DNA from: Nocardioides pinisoli | GTDB taxonomy: Bacteria > Actinomycetota > Actinomycetes > Propionibacteriales > Nocardioidaceae | Assembly: GCF_024199985.1 (NCBI RefSeq) | Contig: NZ_JANARS010000001.1 | Span: 744,001-808,000, forward strand | DNA: 64,000 nt | Direction: 5' to 3' | Part shown: one piece after another, positions 49,898 to 58,676 of the stretch | How the letters are laid out: each line of letters opens with the position of its first letter | Position numbering within the stretch: the stretch's first letter is position 1 | Notes under the pieces: generated by a model | What the model was told of the DNA's origin: nothing | Seen by the model: only the letters and a program-made list of their open reading frames with translations | Database searches by the model: none | Translations under genes and position numbers: made by a program

Positions 49898-51256
49898 TCA
49901 CACGCGGACCGGTGAGGCGACCGCCGAACGAGTGCGGAGACCGGTCGAGACCGCTGCGCGACGGTAGGCGTCGCGGGCGGCCTCGGCCAGGTCGACGCTC
50001 TCGAGCAGAGCCGCGAGGTCGAACCACGACTGGGCAGCGGCCTTGTCGGCACCGATTGCCGACAGCCGCAAGACGGCTTGCTGGTAGAAGTCGGCTGCCG
50101 CATCCATCCGACCCTCGGCGGCACACGTCCGGCCCGCCAACGTCAGCGCCTCCGCCTCCGCCAAGGGCGCGTGCCCGCTCGAAGTGGCTTCGACCTCGAT
50201 GATGAGTTCACGAGCCTGCTCCAGCTCGCCGGAGAGATAGGCAGCGCGAGCCAAGCCGAGCAGCGTCCACGCACGGTCGGTGGGTGACGCGCTGCTCCAC
50301 TCCATCTCGGAGACTGCCTGCGTGAGGTTCTCGCGCGCCTCATCAACTGCGGGCGGGTCCAGCTCGAGCTGCAGGCGGCCGACCTCGGTGCGCAGCCGCG
50401 CGAGATTGCGAGCGTCCTGGCCCTCGCTGAGCAGGGCGAGCGCCCTCTCGGCGAGCGGCACCGCGGCTGCGATGTCACCTCGGTTGGCCTGCATGACGCT
50501 GGCGTTCCAATACGCAGACGCGCGGGCGCGCGAGGAGTCGAGGGTTTCCGCCTGGGAGATGGCCTTGCTGCACAGCCGAACGGCGTGGGCGGTATCGCCC
50601 CGCTCGAAGTACGCGGCGGCGACTGTCACAGAGAGCTGCACTGCTTCATCGCTGGCCTCGAGGCCGGCGGTGCTGAGCTGCGACAGCACCTCCTCGCCAC
50701 AGGTGATCGCGCGGCCGAGGTCACCGGTCTCGCGGTGGATGCGGCTCAAGGCAATCCCAGCCCTGATGCGACCGAGGCTGCTGAGAGCGTCGTTGGCAAC
50801 AAGCGACTCGAGCTCGATGATCGCCTCGTCCTCGCGGCCGCGTGCCTCGAGGGAGCGAGCCTGCAGGAGCGCGGCGCGTTCGCGCGCTCCGGTACCTGGA
50901 ACGTTATCCAGCTCGCACAACGCGGCGTCGATGTGCTGAGCGGCCTCGTCGGGCTCTCCAGACTCGAGTGCGAGCTCGGCGTAGTCGAGGGCGAGACGGA
51001 CCTCGTCAGGGTCCGCGCCGGGCTCGGGGTCGAGCAGTGATTCGATGGTTACGTCGAGCCGGGCCGCGAGAGCGGTGAGCGCTTTCACCGTCGGTCGGCG
51101 CGCGCCGGTCTCTAGGCGAGAAAGGTAGGCAACCGACATCGCGTCGCCGACGACATCGCCTTGCGTAAGACCTTGAGCGACGCGAATCGAGCGCAACCGC
51201 CGGCCTAGGTCGTGGGCATCGGACTGGGCGAGCAGTTCGGCCTGACGAGCGTCCAT
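49898..51256 (-). CDS. XRE-type HTH regulator with TPR repeats (RRNPP-like architecture)
   Basis: A 452-residue protein. The N-terminal 75 residues are a helix-turn-helix of the XRE class (LRSIRVAQGLTQGDVVGDAM, then SVAYLSRLETGARRPTVKAL). The remaining 370 residues are made of about eight helical hairpins of TPR type, such as YFERGDTAHAVRLCSKAI and LALARAAYLSGELEQARELI-like units. This is the layout of PlcR, ComR and Rgg, which bind small imported peptides in the TPR bowl. No acid-dependent or kinase domain is present. The only small secreted peptide gene in the neighbourhood is convergent next to it. The regulator gene is divergent from the exopolysaccharide cluster at 51575. Confidence 0.85.
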   Translation of the reverse strand: MDARQAELLAQSDAHDLGRRLRSIRVAQGLTQGDVVGDAMSVAYLSRLETGARRPTVKALTALAARLDVTIESLLDPEPGADPDEVRLALDYAELALESGEPDEAAQHIDAALCELDNVPGTGARERAALLQARSLEARGREDEAIIELESLVANDALSSLGRIRAGIALSRIHRETGDLGRAITCGEEVLSQLSTAGLEASDEAVQLSVTVAAAYFERGDTAHAVRLCSKAISQAETLDSSRARASAYWNASVMQANRGDIAAAVPLAERALALLSEGQDARNLARLRTEVGRLQLELDPPAVDEARENLTQAVSEMEWSSASPTDRAWTLLGLARAAYLSGELEQARELIIEVEATSSGHAPLAEAEALTLAGRTCAAEGRMDAAADFYQQAVLRLSAIGADKAAAQSWFDLAALLESVDLAEAARDAYRRAAVSTGLRTRSAVASPVRV

Positions 51257-51574
51257 TCGGCCATTGTGAGGGTCGAGCGAGCCAAGTTGTTGAATTCTGG
51301 CAAAAACGATCCGTCAGGTTTGCTGTGATTGCCGTGCGCGGCCATCGCCTCGCTTCACCACACAGTGGCAGGTGCCGGTAACTCGACAGCACGAGGGCCC
51401 CCGTAGGGGTGGGTTGCGGGTAACGGGTGAGGAACAACACGGTCCACTAACGGTTCGTCTTGGTTCAACTTTCCACGAAGTGGCCCTCCGTCGCTTAGCG
51501 TATGTACGTCAGTCAGGAGTTGGTTGACGTCGTTCCCGGGGGTCTCGGGGTTCAAGTCATCCGTGGGGGATGCA
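51257..51574. other. Divergent promoter region between HTH-TPR regulator and exopolysaccharide genes
   Basis: 318 bases with no gene. The stretch GGGTAACGGGTGAG and, further on, GTACGTCAGTCAGGAG stand out as repeat-like; a TTGGTT and TAGCGT pair 30 bases apart is too wide for a standard promoter. It probably contains promoters for both sides and any site bound by the HTH-TPR protein; no clear palindrome was found. Confidence 0.4.
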
Positions 51575-53092
51575 ATGTCCGTAGTGAGTCGTGCGCCCGA
51601 GGCTGCTCTGCCTCGACCGAAGGTGCTGCATCGTTCGATCCAGGCCACCGTCCATGAGGCTGACGGAGCGGTCGAGTGGCGCCGACGACACGCCCGCGCC
51701 CTCCTGCTCGGTGATCTCTTCGTCCTCGCGCTCGCGCTCGGGACGGCCCAGGTGATCCGCTTTGGTTCAGCTGCTGCTCCCGAGGTGGACGGTCTGGGCG
51801 TGACCTATCCCGCCCTCGGGCTGGTTCTGGCTGTGGTGTGGTGGGCGTCGCTCCAGATCCACCAGTCGCGGAGTCCGCTCATCGTCGGACACGGACCGGA
51901 CGAGTACCGGCGCGTGATCGTCGCGACATTTCGCGTGTTCGCGGTCATGGCCATGATCTCCCTGGCGTTCCAGATCGACGCGTCGCGCCTTTATCTCGCC
52001 ACAGCATTCCCTCTGGGTCTCGCCGGACTGCTGGTCGAGCGAAAGCTCGCACGTGTGGGGCTGCACCGTGCGCGTACTCGCGGGGCGGCGACGACGAAAG
52101 TCCTCGTCGTCGGCGGTGCTCGATCTGCTGCACAGCTCACCCGCTGGTTCGACAAGCACCCGACTGCGGGGTACGCGGTGGGCGGTGTGTGGGTGCCGGA
52201 CGCACGCACTCCGATCGCGAGCCTGGACGGGTTCGTCGGTCACATTCCGGTCATGTCGGCCAGCCTCGACTTCGCCGAGGCCCTCACCGTCTCAGGGGCA
52301 GGAGCGGTCGTGGTGACCGATACCGAGCACCTCGGGCACGAGTCCTTGCGAGACCTCACCTGGCAACTTGAAGGCACCGGGGTGGAGCTCATGATCTCGC
52401 CCAACGTCCTTGATGTGTCATCCGCGCGCCTGCACCTGAACGACGTCTCGGGCATGCCGATGCTGCACTTGCGGGAGCCGCAGTACGCCGGTGCCGACCG
52501 CTTCCTCAAGCGCGCATTCGACTTCGTTGGGGCAGCCACGATCCTGTTCATCCTCGCCCCCGTGCTCCTGGTCACCGCGCTTGCGATCAAGCTCGACTCG
52601 CGGGGACCTGTCTTCTACCGCCAAGAGAGGGTCGGGCGTCACCGCGCGATCTTCAAGATGACCAAGTTCCGCTCCATGGCGGTTGACGCCGAGCAGCGGC
52701 TGGATGGACTGCGGGCGCTCAACGAGTCCGACGCTGTCCTGTTCAAGATTCGGCACGACCCCCGGGTCACGCGTGTCGGACGGTTCATCCGACGCTATTC
52801 CATCGACGAGCTTCCGCAGCTGCTCGACGTGTTGCGCGGCGAGATGAGCCTGGTCGGCCCGCGTCCATCCCTCGCTGCTGAGGTGGAGCAGTACTCGGTC
52901 CAGATGGGCCGGCGGATGTACGTACGACCCGGCATGACCGGCCTGTGGCAGGTGTCAGGCCGCAGCGACCTGTCGTTCGACGAGGCCGAGCGCCTCGACC
53001 TCGCCTACGTGGACAACTGGTCCATCACCGGCGATCTCATGATCATGCTGCGCACCGTGCGCGCCGTCACTCGGGGACAAGGGGCCTACTGA
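51575..53092 (+). CDS. Exopolysaccharide biosynthesis polyprenyl glycosylphosphotransferase
   Basis: A 505-residue WbaP/CpsE-type protein: several N-terminal membrane helices, a CoA-binding-like central domain (KVLVVGGARSAAQLTRWF) and the C-terminal bacterial sugar transferase domain (KRAFDFVGAATILFI, then FYRQERVGRH, KFRSM and RPGMTGLWQVSGR). It transfers the first sugar phosphate to undecaprenyl phosphate and starts repeat-unit assembly. The ATG at 51575 was chosen over the longer frame. Stop and next start overlap (TGATG). Confidence 0.93.
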   Translation: MSVVSRAPEAALPRPKVLHRSIQATVHEADGAVEWRRRHARALLLGDLFVLALALGTAQVIRFGSAAAPEVDGLGVTYPALGLVLAVVWWASLQIHQSRSPLIVGHGPDEYRRVIVATFRVFAVMAMISLAFQIDASRLYLATAFPLGLAGLLVERKLARVGLHRARTRGAATTKVLVVGGARSAAQLTRWFDKHPTAGYAVGGVWVPDARTPIASLDGFVGHIPVMSASLDFAEALTVSGAGAVVVTDTEHLGHESLRDLTWQLEGTGVELMISPNVLDVSSARLHLNDVSGMPMLHLREPQYAGADRFLKRAFDFVGAATILFILAPVLLVTALAIKLDSRGPVFYRQERVGRHRAIFKMTKFRSMAVDAEQRLDGLRALNESDAVLFKIRHDPRVTRVGRFIRRYSIDELPQLLDVLRGEMSLVGPRPSLAAEVEQYSVQMGRRMYVRPGMTGLWQVSGRSDLSFDEAERLDLAYVDNWSITGDLMIMLRTVRAVTRGQGAY

Positions 53093-54252
53093 TGACTCAA
53101 GCCGGCGATCTAGAGGTAAGGGCCGGGGTAATCCCGCGCACCGCCACACTGGTAGCGCATGAATGGATCGAGGCCATCGGCGGTGCCGAGGTGGTTTTGA
53201 AGGAGTTGCTGGACGTTCTGCCTGGCGCCGATGTGATGTGCCTGTGGGACGACGCACCGGGTCGGTTTGGCCGGGACATTCAAGAATCTGTACTGGCAGA
53301 GTCGTGGCTGCGTGGGCGGAAGGCCCTCAGCCTGCCAGTCATGCCTCGCGCATGGAACACCGTTCCGCTCGGGGACTACCAGAACGTGGTCGTGTCCTCC
53401 CACGCTTTCGCCCACCACCTCGCGGGTCGCGCGGCTCGCGAGGGGCGCAACGCCCATGTCTATGTGCACACGCCCGCCCGGTACATCTGGGCTCCGGAGG
53501 TGGAGATTAGGGGCCGCGCCGCACACGTGAGGGCGGCCAGCATCCCCTTGAAGAAGATCGACCGCCGGGCAACGCACTCGGGAGTGCGGTACGCCGCCAA
53601 CAGCGAGTTCATCCGCGAGCGGATCCAGCGGTCGTGGGATCGGGACGCGACCGTGATCTATCCCCCGGTCGACGTCGAGCGCATTGGAGCCGTGACCAGG
53701 TGGAGAGACGCTCTGTCGGCCGAAGAGGACCGGCTCTTCTCTGTTCTTCCGAGTGACGGCTACATCCTCGGGGCCTCGCGTTTGGTGTCCTACAAGCGGC
53801 TCGATAAGGCAATTGAGGTAGGCGAGGCGCTGGGAATGCCAGTGGTCATCGCCGGATCGGGCCCGGAGGAGGCTGCGCTGCGGGAGCGGGGCGCATCCGC
53901 GACGGTGCCAGTGCTCTTCACCGGTCGGGTGAGCGATGAGCAGCTCTATGCTCTGTACCAGGAGGCGAGCCTGTTCGTGTTCATGCCGATCGAAGACTTC
54001 GGGATCATGCCTGTGGAGTGCATGGCTGCTGGCACTCCGGTTTTGGTGAACTCGATTGGAGGAGCGAGGGAGAGTGTGAATGCAGTGGGCCTCGGCGCCG
54101 AGGCAGAGCTCGACGTGTCGCGCTCTGAGTTGGCCGCTGCCGCCGATCGGGCGCTCCTGAGTACCGCCACGCGGCGTGACGATGCGACCTACGAGTTCTC
54201 CCGCACCAGCTTCCGCCACAAGATCCACAAATGGATCGAGGAGACAACATGA
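53092..54252 (+). CDS. Family 4-like glycosyltransferase 1
   Basis: A 386-residue GT-B protein. Early HEWIEAIGGAEVVLKELLDV is the acceptor loop typical of GT4; the C-terminal nucleotide-sugar site is GASRLVSYKRLDKAIEVG and EDFGIMPVECMAAGTPVL (the E-x7-E signature). It adds a sugar to the lipid-linked intermediate. The start overlaps the preceding stop (TGATG) and its own stop overlaps the next start (ATGA). Confidence 0.93.
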   Translation: MTQAGDLEVRAGVIPRTATLVAHEWIEAIGGAEVVLKELLDVLPGADVMCLWDDAPGRFGRDIQESVLAESWLRGRKALSLPVMPRAWNTVPLGDYQNVVVSSHAFAHHLAGRAAREGRNAHVYVHTPARYIWAPEVEIRGRAAHVRAASIPLKKIDRRATHSGVRYAANSEFIRERIQRSWDRDATVIYPPVDVERIGAVTRWRDALSAEEDRLFSVLPSDGYILGASRLVSYKRLDKAIEVGEALGMPVVIAGSGPEEAALRERGASATVPVLFTGRVSDEQLYALYQEASLFVFMPIEDFGIMPVECMAAGTPVLVNSIGGARESVNAVGLGAEAELDVSRSELAAAADRALLSTATRRDDATYEFSRTSFRHKIHKWIEETT

Positions 54253-55421
54253 CCCATGTCCTCGTTCTCGGGACGGCGGAATGGGATCAAGCAATCGCGA
54301 CCAACCAGCACTACGCAGTACGCGAGCTTTCCGAGCAACACGAGGTCACGTACGTCGAATCCATGGGATTGCGACGCGTCGAGCTTACCTGGCGCGACGC
54401 TCGGCGGATCTGGGGTCGGCTGCGCCGCGCGAAGGCTGCAGGGCGTACGACGACCGCACGGGTGGTCCCCACGGGTGCGCGCATCGTCTCGCCGGTGGTG
54501 GTTCCGTACCACCGTGGCCCGATTCGAGTGCTGAACGCGTGGCTCTTGCGCCGTCAGGTGCGGCCGTGGCTGTCGTCGGGGGACGACAGGGTGTTGTGGC
54601 TTTACACCCCAGTTACGTATGGGCTTGATCGCGACGCAAGCGCAACGGTCTATCACTGCGTAGATCTGCTCGGGACTTTCCCTGGCATCGACGCGGGACT
54701 GATCGAGCGCGCGGAGGCAGACGTCGCTCTTGCTGGGGCCGTTGCTGCGGGATCCAGCCCAGCTGTCGTCGAACACCTCGTCTCCATGAAGTTCGAACTT
54801 GTTCTCTCGTGGCCCAATGTGGCTGATCTGGAGGTCTTTGGGCACGAGTCCGACGATGCGCCGGAAACTCTGCCGCAAGCTGTCTTCGCAGGAAACCTCA
54901 CTGCCCGAAAGGTCGACTTCGATCTTCTACGAGCACTTCTGCAGCAAGGCGTCAAACTACATCTAGCTGGTCCGGTGTCGGAGGGAGGCGGAGCAGACCA
55001 GAAGCTGGTTGATGACCTTATGGCTGCTGGCGCGGTCCACCATGGGCTGCTGTCGCCAGCCGAGCTCGCTCATCTCTATCGCCAGTGCACCGTAGGTTTG
55101 ATTCCCTATGTGGAGAGCGACTACACCCAGGGCGTGAGCCCGCTCAAGACCTACGAGTACCTTGCTGCAGGACTTGCTGTGGTATCGACCGGTGTGCCCT
55201 CTGTCGCCCCTGTTGCTGGGGACGTCGTGGTGTGCGAGCCGCGTACGTTCGTCCCTGAAGTCGTCTCAGCCGTGTCCGCCGGTGTCCCCAATAAGGACAC
55301 AGCGGCTCGTCGGCGGGCAATCGCGTCCGATCACGGATGGTCCGCTCGAGGCGAAGAGATGCGCCGGCTAGTGGACTCGCTCATCGCAGAGTCTGGGAAT
55401 CTGCGGGCGAGCCGCCCGTGA
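54249..55421 (+). CDS. Glycosyltransferase 2 (GT-B)
   Basis: A 390-residue GT-B-like protein. The N-terminus HVLVLGTAEWDQAIATNQHY is distinctive, and the C-terminal half has KTYEYLAAGLAVVSTGVPS, the position of the GT4/GT1 donor site. Lower match to GT4 consensus than its neighbours. ATGA coupling from upstream and GTGA overlap with the next gene. Third-position GC is lower than in core genes. Confidence 0.85.
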   Translation: MTHVLVLGTAEWDQAIATNQHYAVRELSEQHEVTYVESMGLRRVELTWRDARRIWGRLRRAKAAGRTTTARVVPTGARIVSPVVVPYHRGPIRVLNAWLLRRQVRPWLSSGDDRVLWLYTPVTYGLDRDASATVYHCVDLLGTFPGIDAGLIERAEADVALAGAVAAGSSPAVVEHLVSMKFELVLSWPNVADLEVFGHESDDAPETLPQAVFAGNLTARKVDFDLLRALLQQGVKLHLAGPVSEGGGADQKLVDDLMAAGAVHHGLLSPAELAHLYRQCTVGLIPYVESDYTQGVSPLKTYEYLAAGLAVVSTGVPSVAPVAGDVVVCEPRTFVPEVVSAVSAGVPNKDTAARRRAIASDHGWSARGEEMRRLVDSLIAESGNLRASRP

Positions 55422-56518
55422 CCCGTCCAGTGCACATCGCCATTGTTGTCGGGGCCGGGGCCTTCGGTGGGGCGGAGAAGTATCTTCAGCTGCTGGCGGG
55501 AGAGCTGATCCGGTTAGGTCACCGCGTGACGTTGGTGGGCCGCTTTGAGGGCGATCTGCCCGACGCCGTGCAGCGAGTGAGTGTCCCGCTAGGTCCCAAA
55601 TGGGGACTCAAGACGTGGCGCACCTCATTGCTTAATGCGCGGCGCGAACGACGTCAACTGTTGGACGTGTTGGAGCAGATTCAGCCGGATGTGATTCACC
55701 TCCAGTACAAACGGGAGCAGATCCTTCTGTCAGGACCTGCATCGCGGCTCGGCCGAGTGGTGTGGACCGAACATGGTGTGCTCCCCGCTGGATTGGCTGG
55801 GCTCGTGCTTGCAGGCGCCTACAAGCGAGCGGCGCGTTCTGTCTCGCTAGTAGTGGCAGTGTCGGATGCCGTGGGTTCGGCAGTGCTCCAGACTGCTGGC
55901 GTTCCCCCTCATAAAGTACGCGTGATCTTGAATGCGGTGGATACCCAGGCGATCCGGCCAGGCCCGAGCGAGCGGCGTGCCGCACGGGCGCACTTCGCCT
56001 TCTCTCACGATCGGCGTGTGATCTGTTGTCTGTCACGACTTGAGTACCCAAAGGGCGTAGACCGGCTCATTGCTGCTCTGAGCGAACTCCCGCAGGAGTT
56101 TGTTCTCTTGATCGCCGGGGCCGGAGATGCCTCCAGCGAATTGAAGGAAGCCGCAGCACCGTTCAATTCTCGTGTCATCTTTACTGGGCACCTAGACGAC
56201 GTGCGGCAAGTTCTTCACGCCTCGGACGTATTTGCGCTTCCATCACGTGCGCCGGAGGGGTTGCCTTTGAGTCTGCTCGAGGCTATGGCTGCCGGGCTAC
56301 CTACCGTGGTCACGGCAGACGCCGGACTCGCGGACAAGGCTCACGAGTTAGGGGCGATTGTGAGCGACCCGTCCCCCGAGGGGCTGGCTGCATCGCTGCG
56401 CCGGGCTCTGGAGGAGCACGATCATGCTGTGCGGTCACGAGGCGCAGTTCTCCGCTACGGTCTGCCGGCATGGGGCGAGGCGACGGAAGCCGCATTTGTG
56501 CGAGGGCAGCAGTCGTGA
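55418..56518 (+). CDS. Glycosyltransferase 3 (family 4)
   Basis: A 366-residue GT4 enzyme with GAGAFGGAEKYLQLLAGELI at the start, CCLSRLEYPKGVDRLIAALS for the donor loop and RAPEGLPLSLLEAMAAGLPT for the E-x7-E signature. It should use an activated hexose to extend the repeat unit. GTG at 55418 overlaps the preceding stop; codon use is less GC-rich than in the housekeeping part of the window. Confidence 0.92.
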   Translation: MTRPVHIAIVVGAGAFGGAEKYLQLLAGELIRLGHRVTLVGRFEGDLPDAVQRVSVPLGPKWGLKTWRTSLLNARRERRQLLDVLEQIQPDVIHLQYKREQILLSGPASRLGRVVWTEHGVLPAGLAGLVLAGAYKRAARSVSLVVAVSDAVGSAVLQTAGVPPHKVRVILNAVDTQAIRPGPSERRAARAHFAFSHDRRVICCLSRLEYPKGVDRLIAALSELPQEFVLLIAGAGDASSELKEAAAPFNSRVIFTGHLDDVRQVLHASDVFALPSRAPEGLPLSLLEAMAAGLPTVVTADAGLADKAHELGAIVSDPSPEGLAASLRRALEEHDHAVRSRGAVLRYGLPAWGEATEAAFVRGQQS

Positions 56519-56655
56519 CCGATCGATGTCAGACGGTGCGCAGTCTGGCGAATCCCGCGCAGACCCCTGCTGGCGCGGACTTCTACACACCGTCAAATGA
56601 GCCCACTCGATCTGCCTGCTCGAGATTGTGGCCCGTAAGCCCGGTGGCGTAACTA

Positions 56656-57849
56656 GTGCCGCGCGCTGGGGTTTATGCGCTCTCAGTCGTGTTGCTGGCG
56701 CTGGCGAGTCTGCTGGCAATTCCGGCCATGGTTGCCGCTGGCGGCGCCTCCGCCTGGGCGGCGGCAGCGGTAGGGCAGTCTTTGGGCGCCGTCTGCTTCG
56801 TCCTTGTCAGCTTCGGCTGGGGCGTCAACGGTCCCGCCGAAGTTGCAGGGTTGACAGCGCCGGAGCGCCGCGTTTACTTCGCGAACTCGGTGAAGGCAAG
56901 GGTGGTGCTTGCGATGGTGTTCCTCCCCACCCTCGCAGTAGTCGCGGGAGGGCTTGCTCCCTCGTACGCCGGATACGCCGCCCTCGGGTTGTTGAGCACC
57001 GGACTCACGGGATGGACCTCCGGCTGGTACTTCATCGGCACGCGCAGCGCGTGGACCCTGTTCTTTGTGGACACAATCCCGAGGATTATCGGAACGTTCA
57101 TCGGAATTGGGATGACAGTCGGATTCGGATTGTCCGCGTGGTGGTGCTTGGCGGGCACGACCCTGGGGGTGTTCGCGGCCGCGGTTCTGCAGACCGGTCT
57201 TGTTCTAGGACGTGATCTTTCAATCGTTCGCATGACGTCAATCCGAGACGCTCTTCGCGCGCAGTTGGGTTCTGCATGGGTGGGCTTGGTAGGCGCGGCC
57301 TACCTCGCGCTACCTATCGCGCTGGTCGCGCGGGTTGATGCTTCAGCACTCACCACGTTCGCCATGATGGACAAGCTCATGAAACAAGGCACTACTGCGA
57401 TGGGACCGATTCACAGCGCCTTGCAGGGCTGGGTACCGCACGGCGTTGATGCCGCGAGCATCCGTCGGCGAAGCACGGTGGCGATCCGTGTGAGTGCGCT
57501 GTTGGTCGTCGCAGCCACGGTCGGTGCCAGTCTCGTGGGCGAACCGGTCGCGTCGCTTCTCTCCGCCCGAACGATCCAGTTGAGTCCGATCGAAGCCGGC
57601 CTCATTGGTCTGGCGGGCGGTCTGTACTTCCTCGAGGGGGTGATGGCGCGGGCAGCGTACGTACCCATACTTGGCACCCGAGGCTTGGCCTGGCGCACAT
57701 CCGTCGGCGTCTGCATTGGCCTTTTGGCAATCGTGTTCTTGACCATGGTGGGTGGGGCTGCAGGCGCAATGGCGGGATTCGGTTTGGGACTCGTCGTCCG
57801 TCTCACGCTCGTCGGCCTACGCGTAGGCGCGGTCACCCGTCATACGTGA
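56656..57849 (+). CDS. Polysaccharide flippase-like membrane protein; start uncertain
   Basis: A 397-residue polytopic protein with about 12 hydrophobic segments (ALSVVLLALASLLAIPAMVA, ALGLLSTGLTGWTSGWY, IIGTFIGIGMTVGFG and so on), consistent with a Wzx/MATE-type flippase that moves the lipid-linked repeat unit. The GTG at 56656 follows an in-frame TAA (56650-56652). Just upstream, in another frame, VARKPGGVTS is the kind of segment that precedes the first helix in relatives, so the true start may be at 56628 with a small frameshift. A 45-codon frame (56515-56652, in the flippase's phase) overlaps the previous gene by GTGA and could also be the original N-terminus. Confidence 0.78.
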   Translation: MPRAGVYALSVVLLALASLLAIPAMVAAGGASAWAAAAVGQSLGAVCFVLVSFGWGVNGPAEVAGLTAPERRVYFANSVKARVVLAMVFLPTLAVVAGGLAPSYAGYAALGLLSTGLTGWTSGWYFIGTRSAWTLFFVDTIPRIIGTFIGIGMTVGFGLSAWWCLAGTTLGVFAAAVLQTGLVLGRDLSIVRMTSIRDALRAQLGSAWVGLVGAAYLALPIALVARVDASALTTFAMMDKLMKQGTTAMGPIHSALQGWVPHGVDAASIRRRSTVAIRVSALLVVAATVGASLVGEPVASLLSARTIQLSPIEAGLIGLAGGLYFLEGVMARAAYVPILGTRGLAWRTSVGVCIGLLAIVFLTMVGGAAGAMAGFGLGLVVRLTLVGLRVGAVTRHT

Positions 57850-58676
57850 TCGAGAAGGCCCCAAAGGTCGAAGTAGTCGAGCGTTGCCCGCATCTGGGCA
57901 TCGTTCTGCGACTCGCCGACGTTTGTTCGGAAGAGGCCGACGCGCTGCGATCCGCGTCTTGTGGGGGGATCTAAAGGCCTGGGGCCGACTTGGCGTGTCG
58001 GTGTTTGTTCAAGCAACGCCATCGCCTTGAACCAGATGTCGTCCGCGGTCGGACAAAGGTTCATAGCGAGGTCCATGTCGCTGACGGTCGCGGAAAGTGA
58101 TTCAGGCGGATAGAGAATCCCTCCGACGCCAGTAAGGAACGTGCGGTTGGGTGGTGTGTTACGGGTGGCAGGCGGCCACTCGACATAGGGGGCCAGTTCG
58201 CGCTTGCAGCCGGTGATTCTCGTCCCACGGTGACCAACGATGGAGTTCGCATCCGCAAGGTGCGCAGTGAGCAGGTCGCGGAGCCAACTCCGCGGGTAGT
58301 AGACGTCATCATCTGCTGTGATCAACGTCCGTGCTGGGAGCGACTCCAGCGTTGGGATCAACTTCTTGTAACTGCGCGTGTTGCCGGGCACCATGACAAT
58401 CTTCAGGCCGCGTTCCTGGAGCGCGAGAAGACTTCTGGGCAGGTCAACTCCGGCGAACTCGTCACGAGAGAGGGTCAAATGGATGCTGGCTGGTGTTACG
58501 TCACCCCTGAGAATGGATCTGATCGTTAACGCCACCCCGCCAATCCTGGCGGGAAATGTTGTCAACGTGACGACAGCATCCGTCGTGCTGCCCGTGCATC
58601 GATCCTGAGGGCGGAGCGGCAACTGCGTGCGTAGGTTGGCGGACGCCCGGTGGACTTGTGCGGTGGCACGATTCAT
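57840..58676 (-). CDS. Glycosyltransferase with DDD metal site
   Basis: A 278-residue protein with a GT-A-like core: TLTTFPARIGGVALTIRSIL near the N-terminus and LITADDDVYYPRSWL (metal-binding DDD followed by aromatic residues), then TRITGCKRELAPYVEW and TADDIWFKAMALL. The ATG at 58676 overlaps the polymerase stop (ATGA). Probably adds a side residue. Its last bases overlap the flippase 3' end by ten bases in convergent orientation. Confidence 0.85.
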   Translation of the reverse strand: MNRATAQVHRASANLRTQLPLRPQDRCTGSTTDAVVTLTTFPARIGGVALTIRSILRGDVTPASIHLTLSRDEFAGVDLPRSLLALQERGLKIVMVPGNTRSYKKLIPTLESLPARTLITADDDVYYPRSWLRDLLTAHLADANSIVGHRGTRITGCKRELAPYVEWPPATRNTPPNRTFLTGVGGILYPPESLSATVSDMDLAMNLCPTADDIWFKAMALLEQTPTRQVGPRPLDPPTRRGSQRVGLFRTNVGESQNDAQMRATLDYFDLWGLLDHV

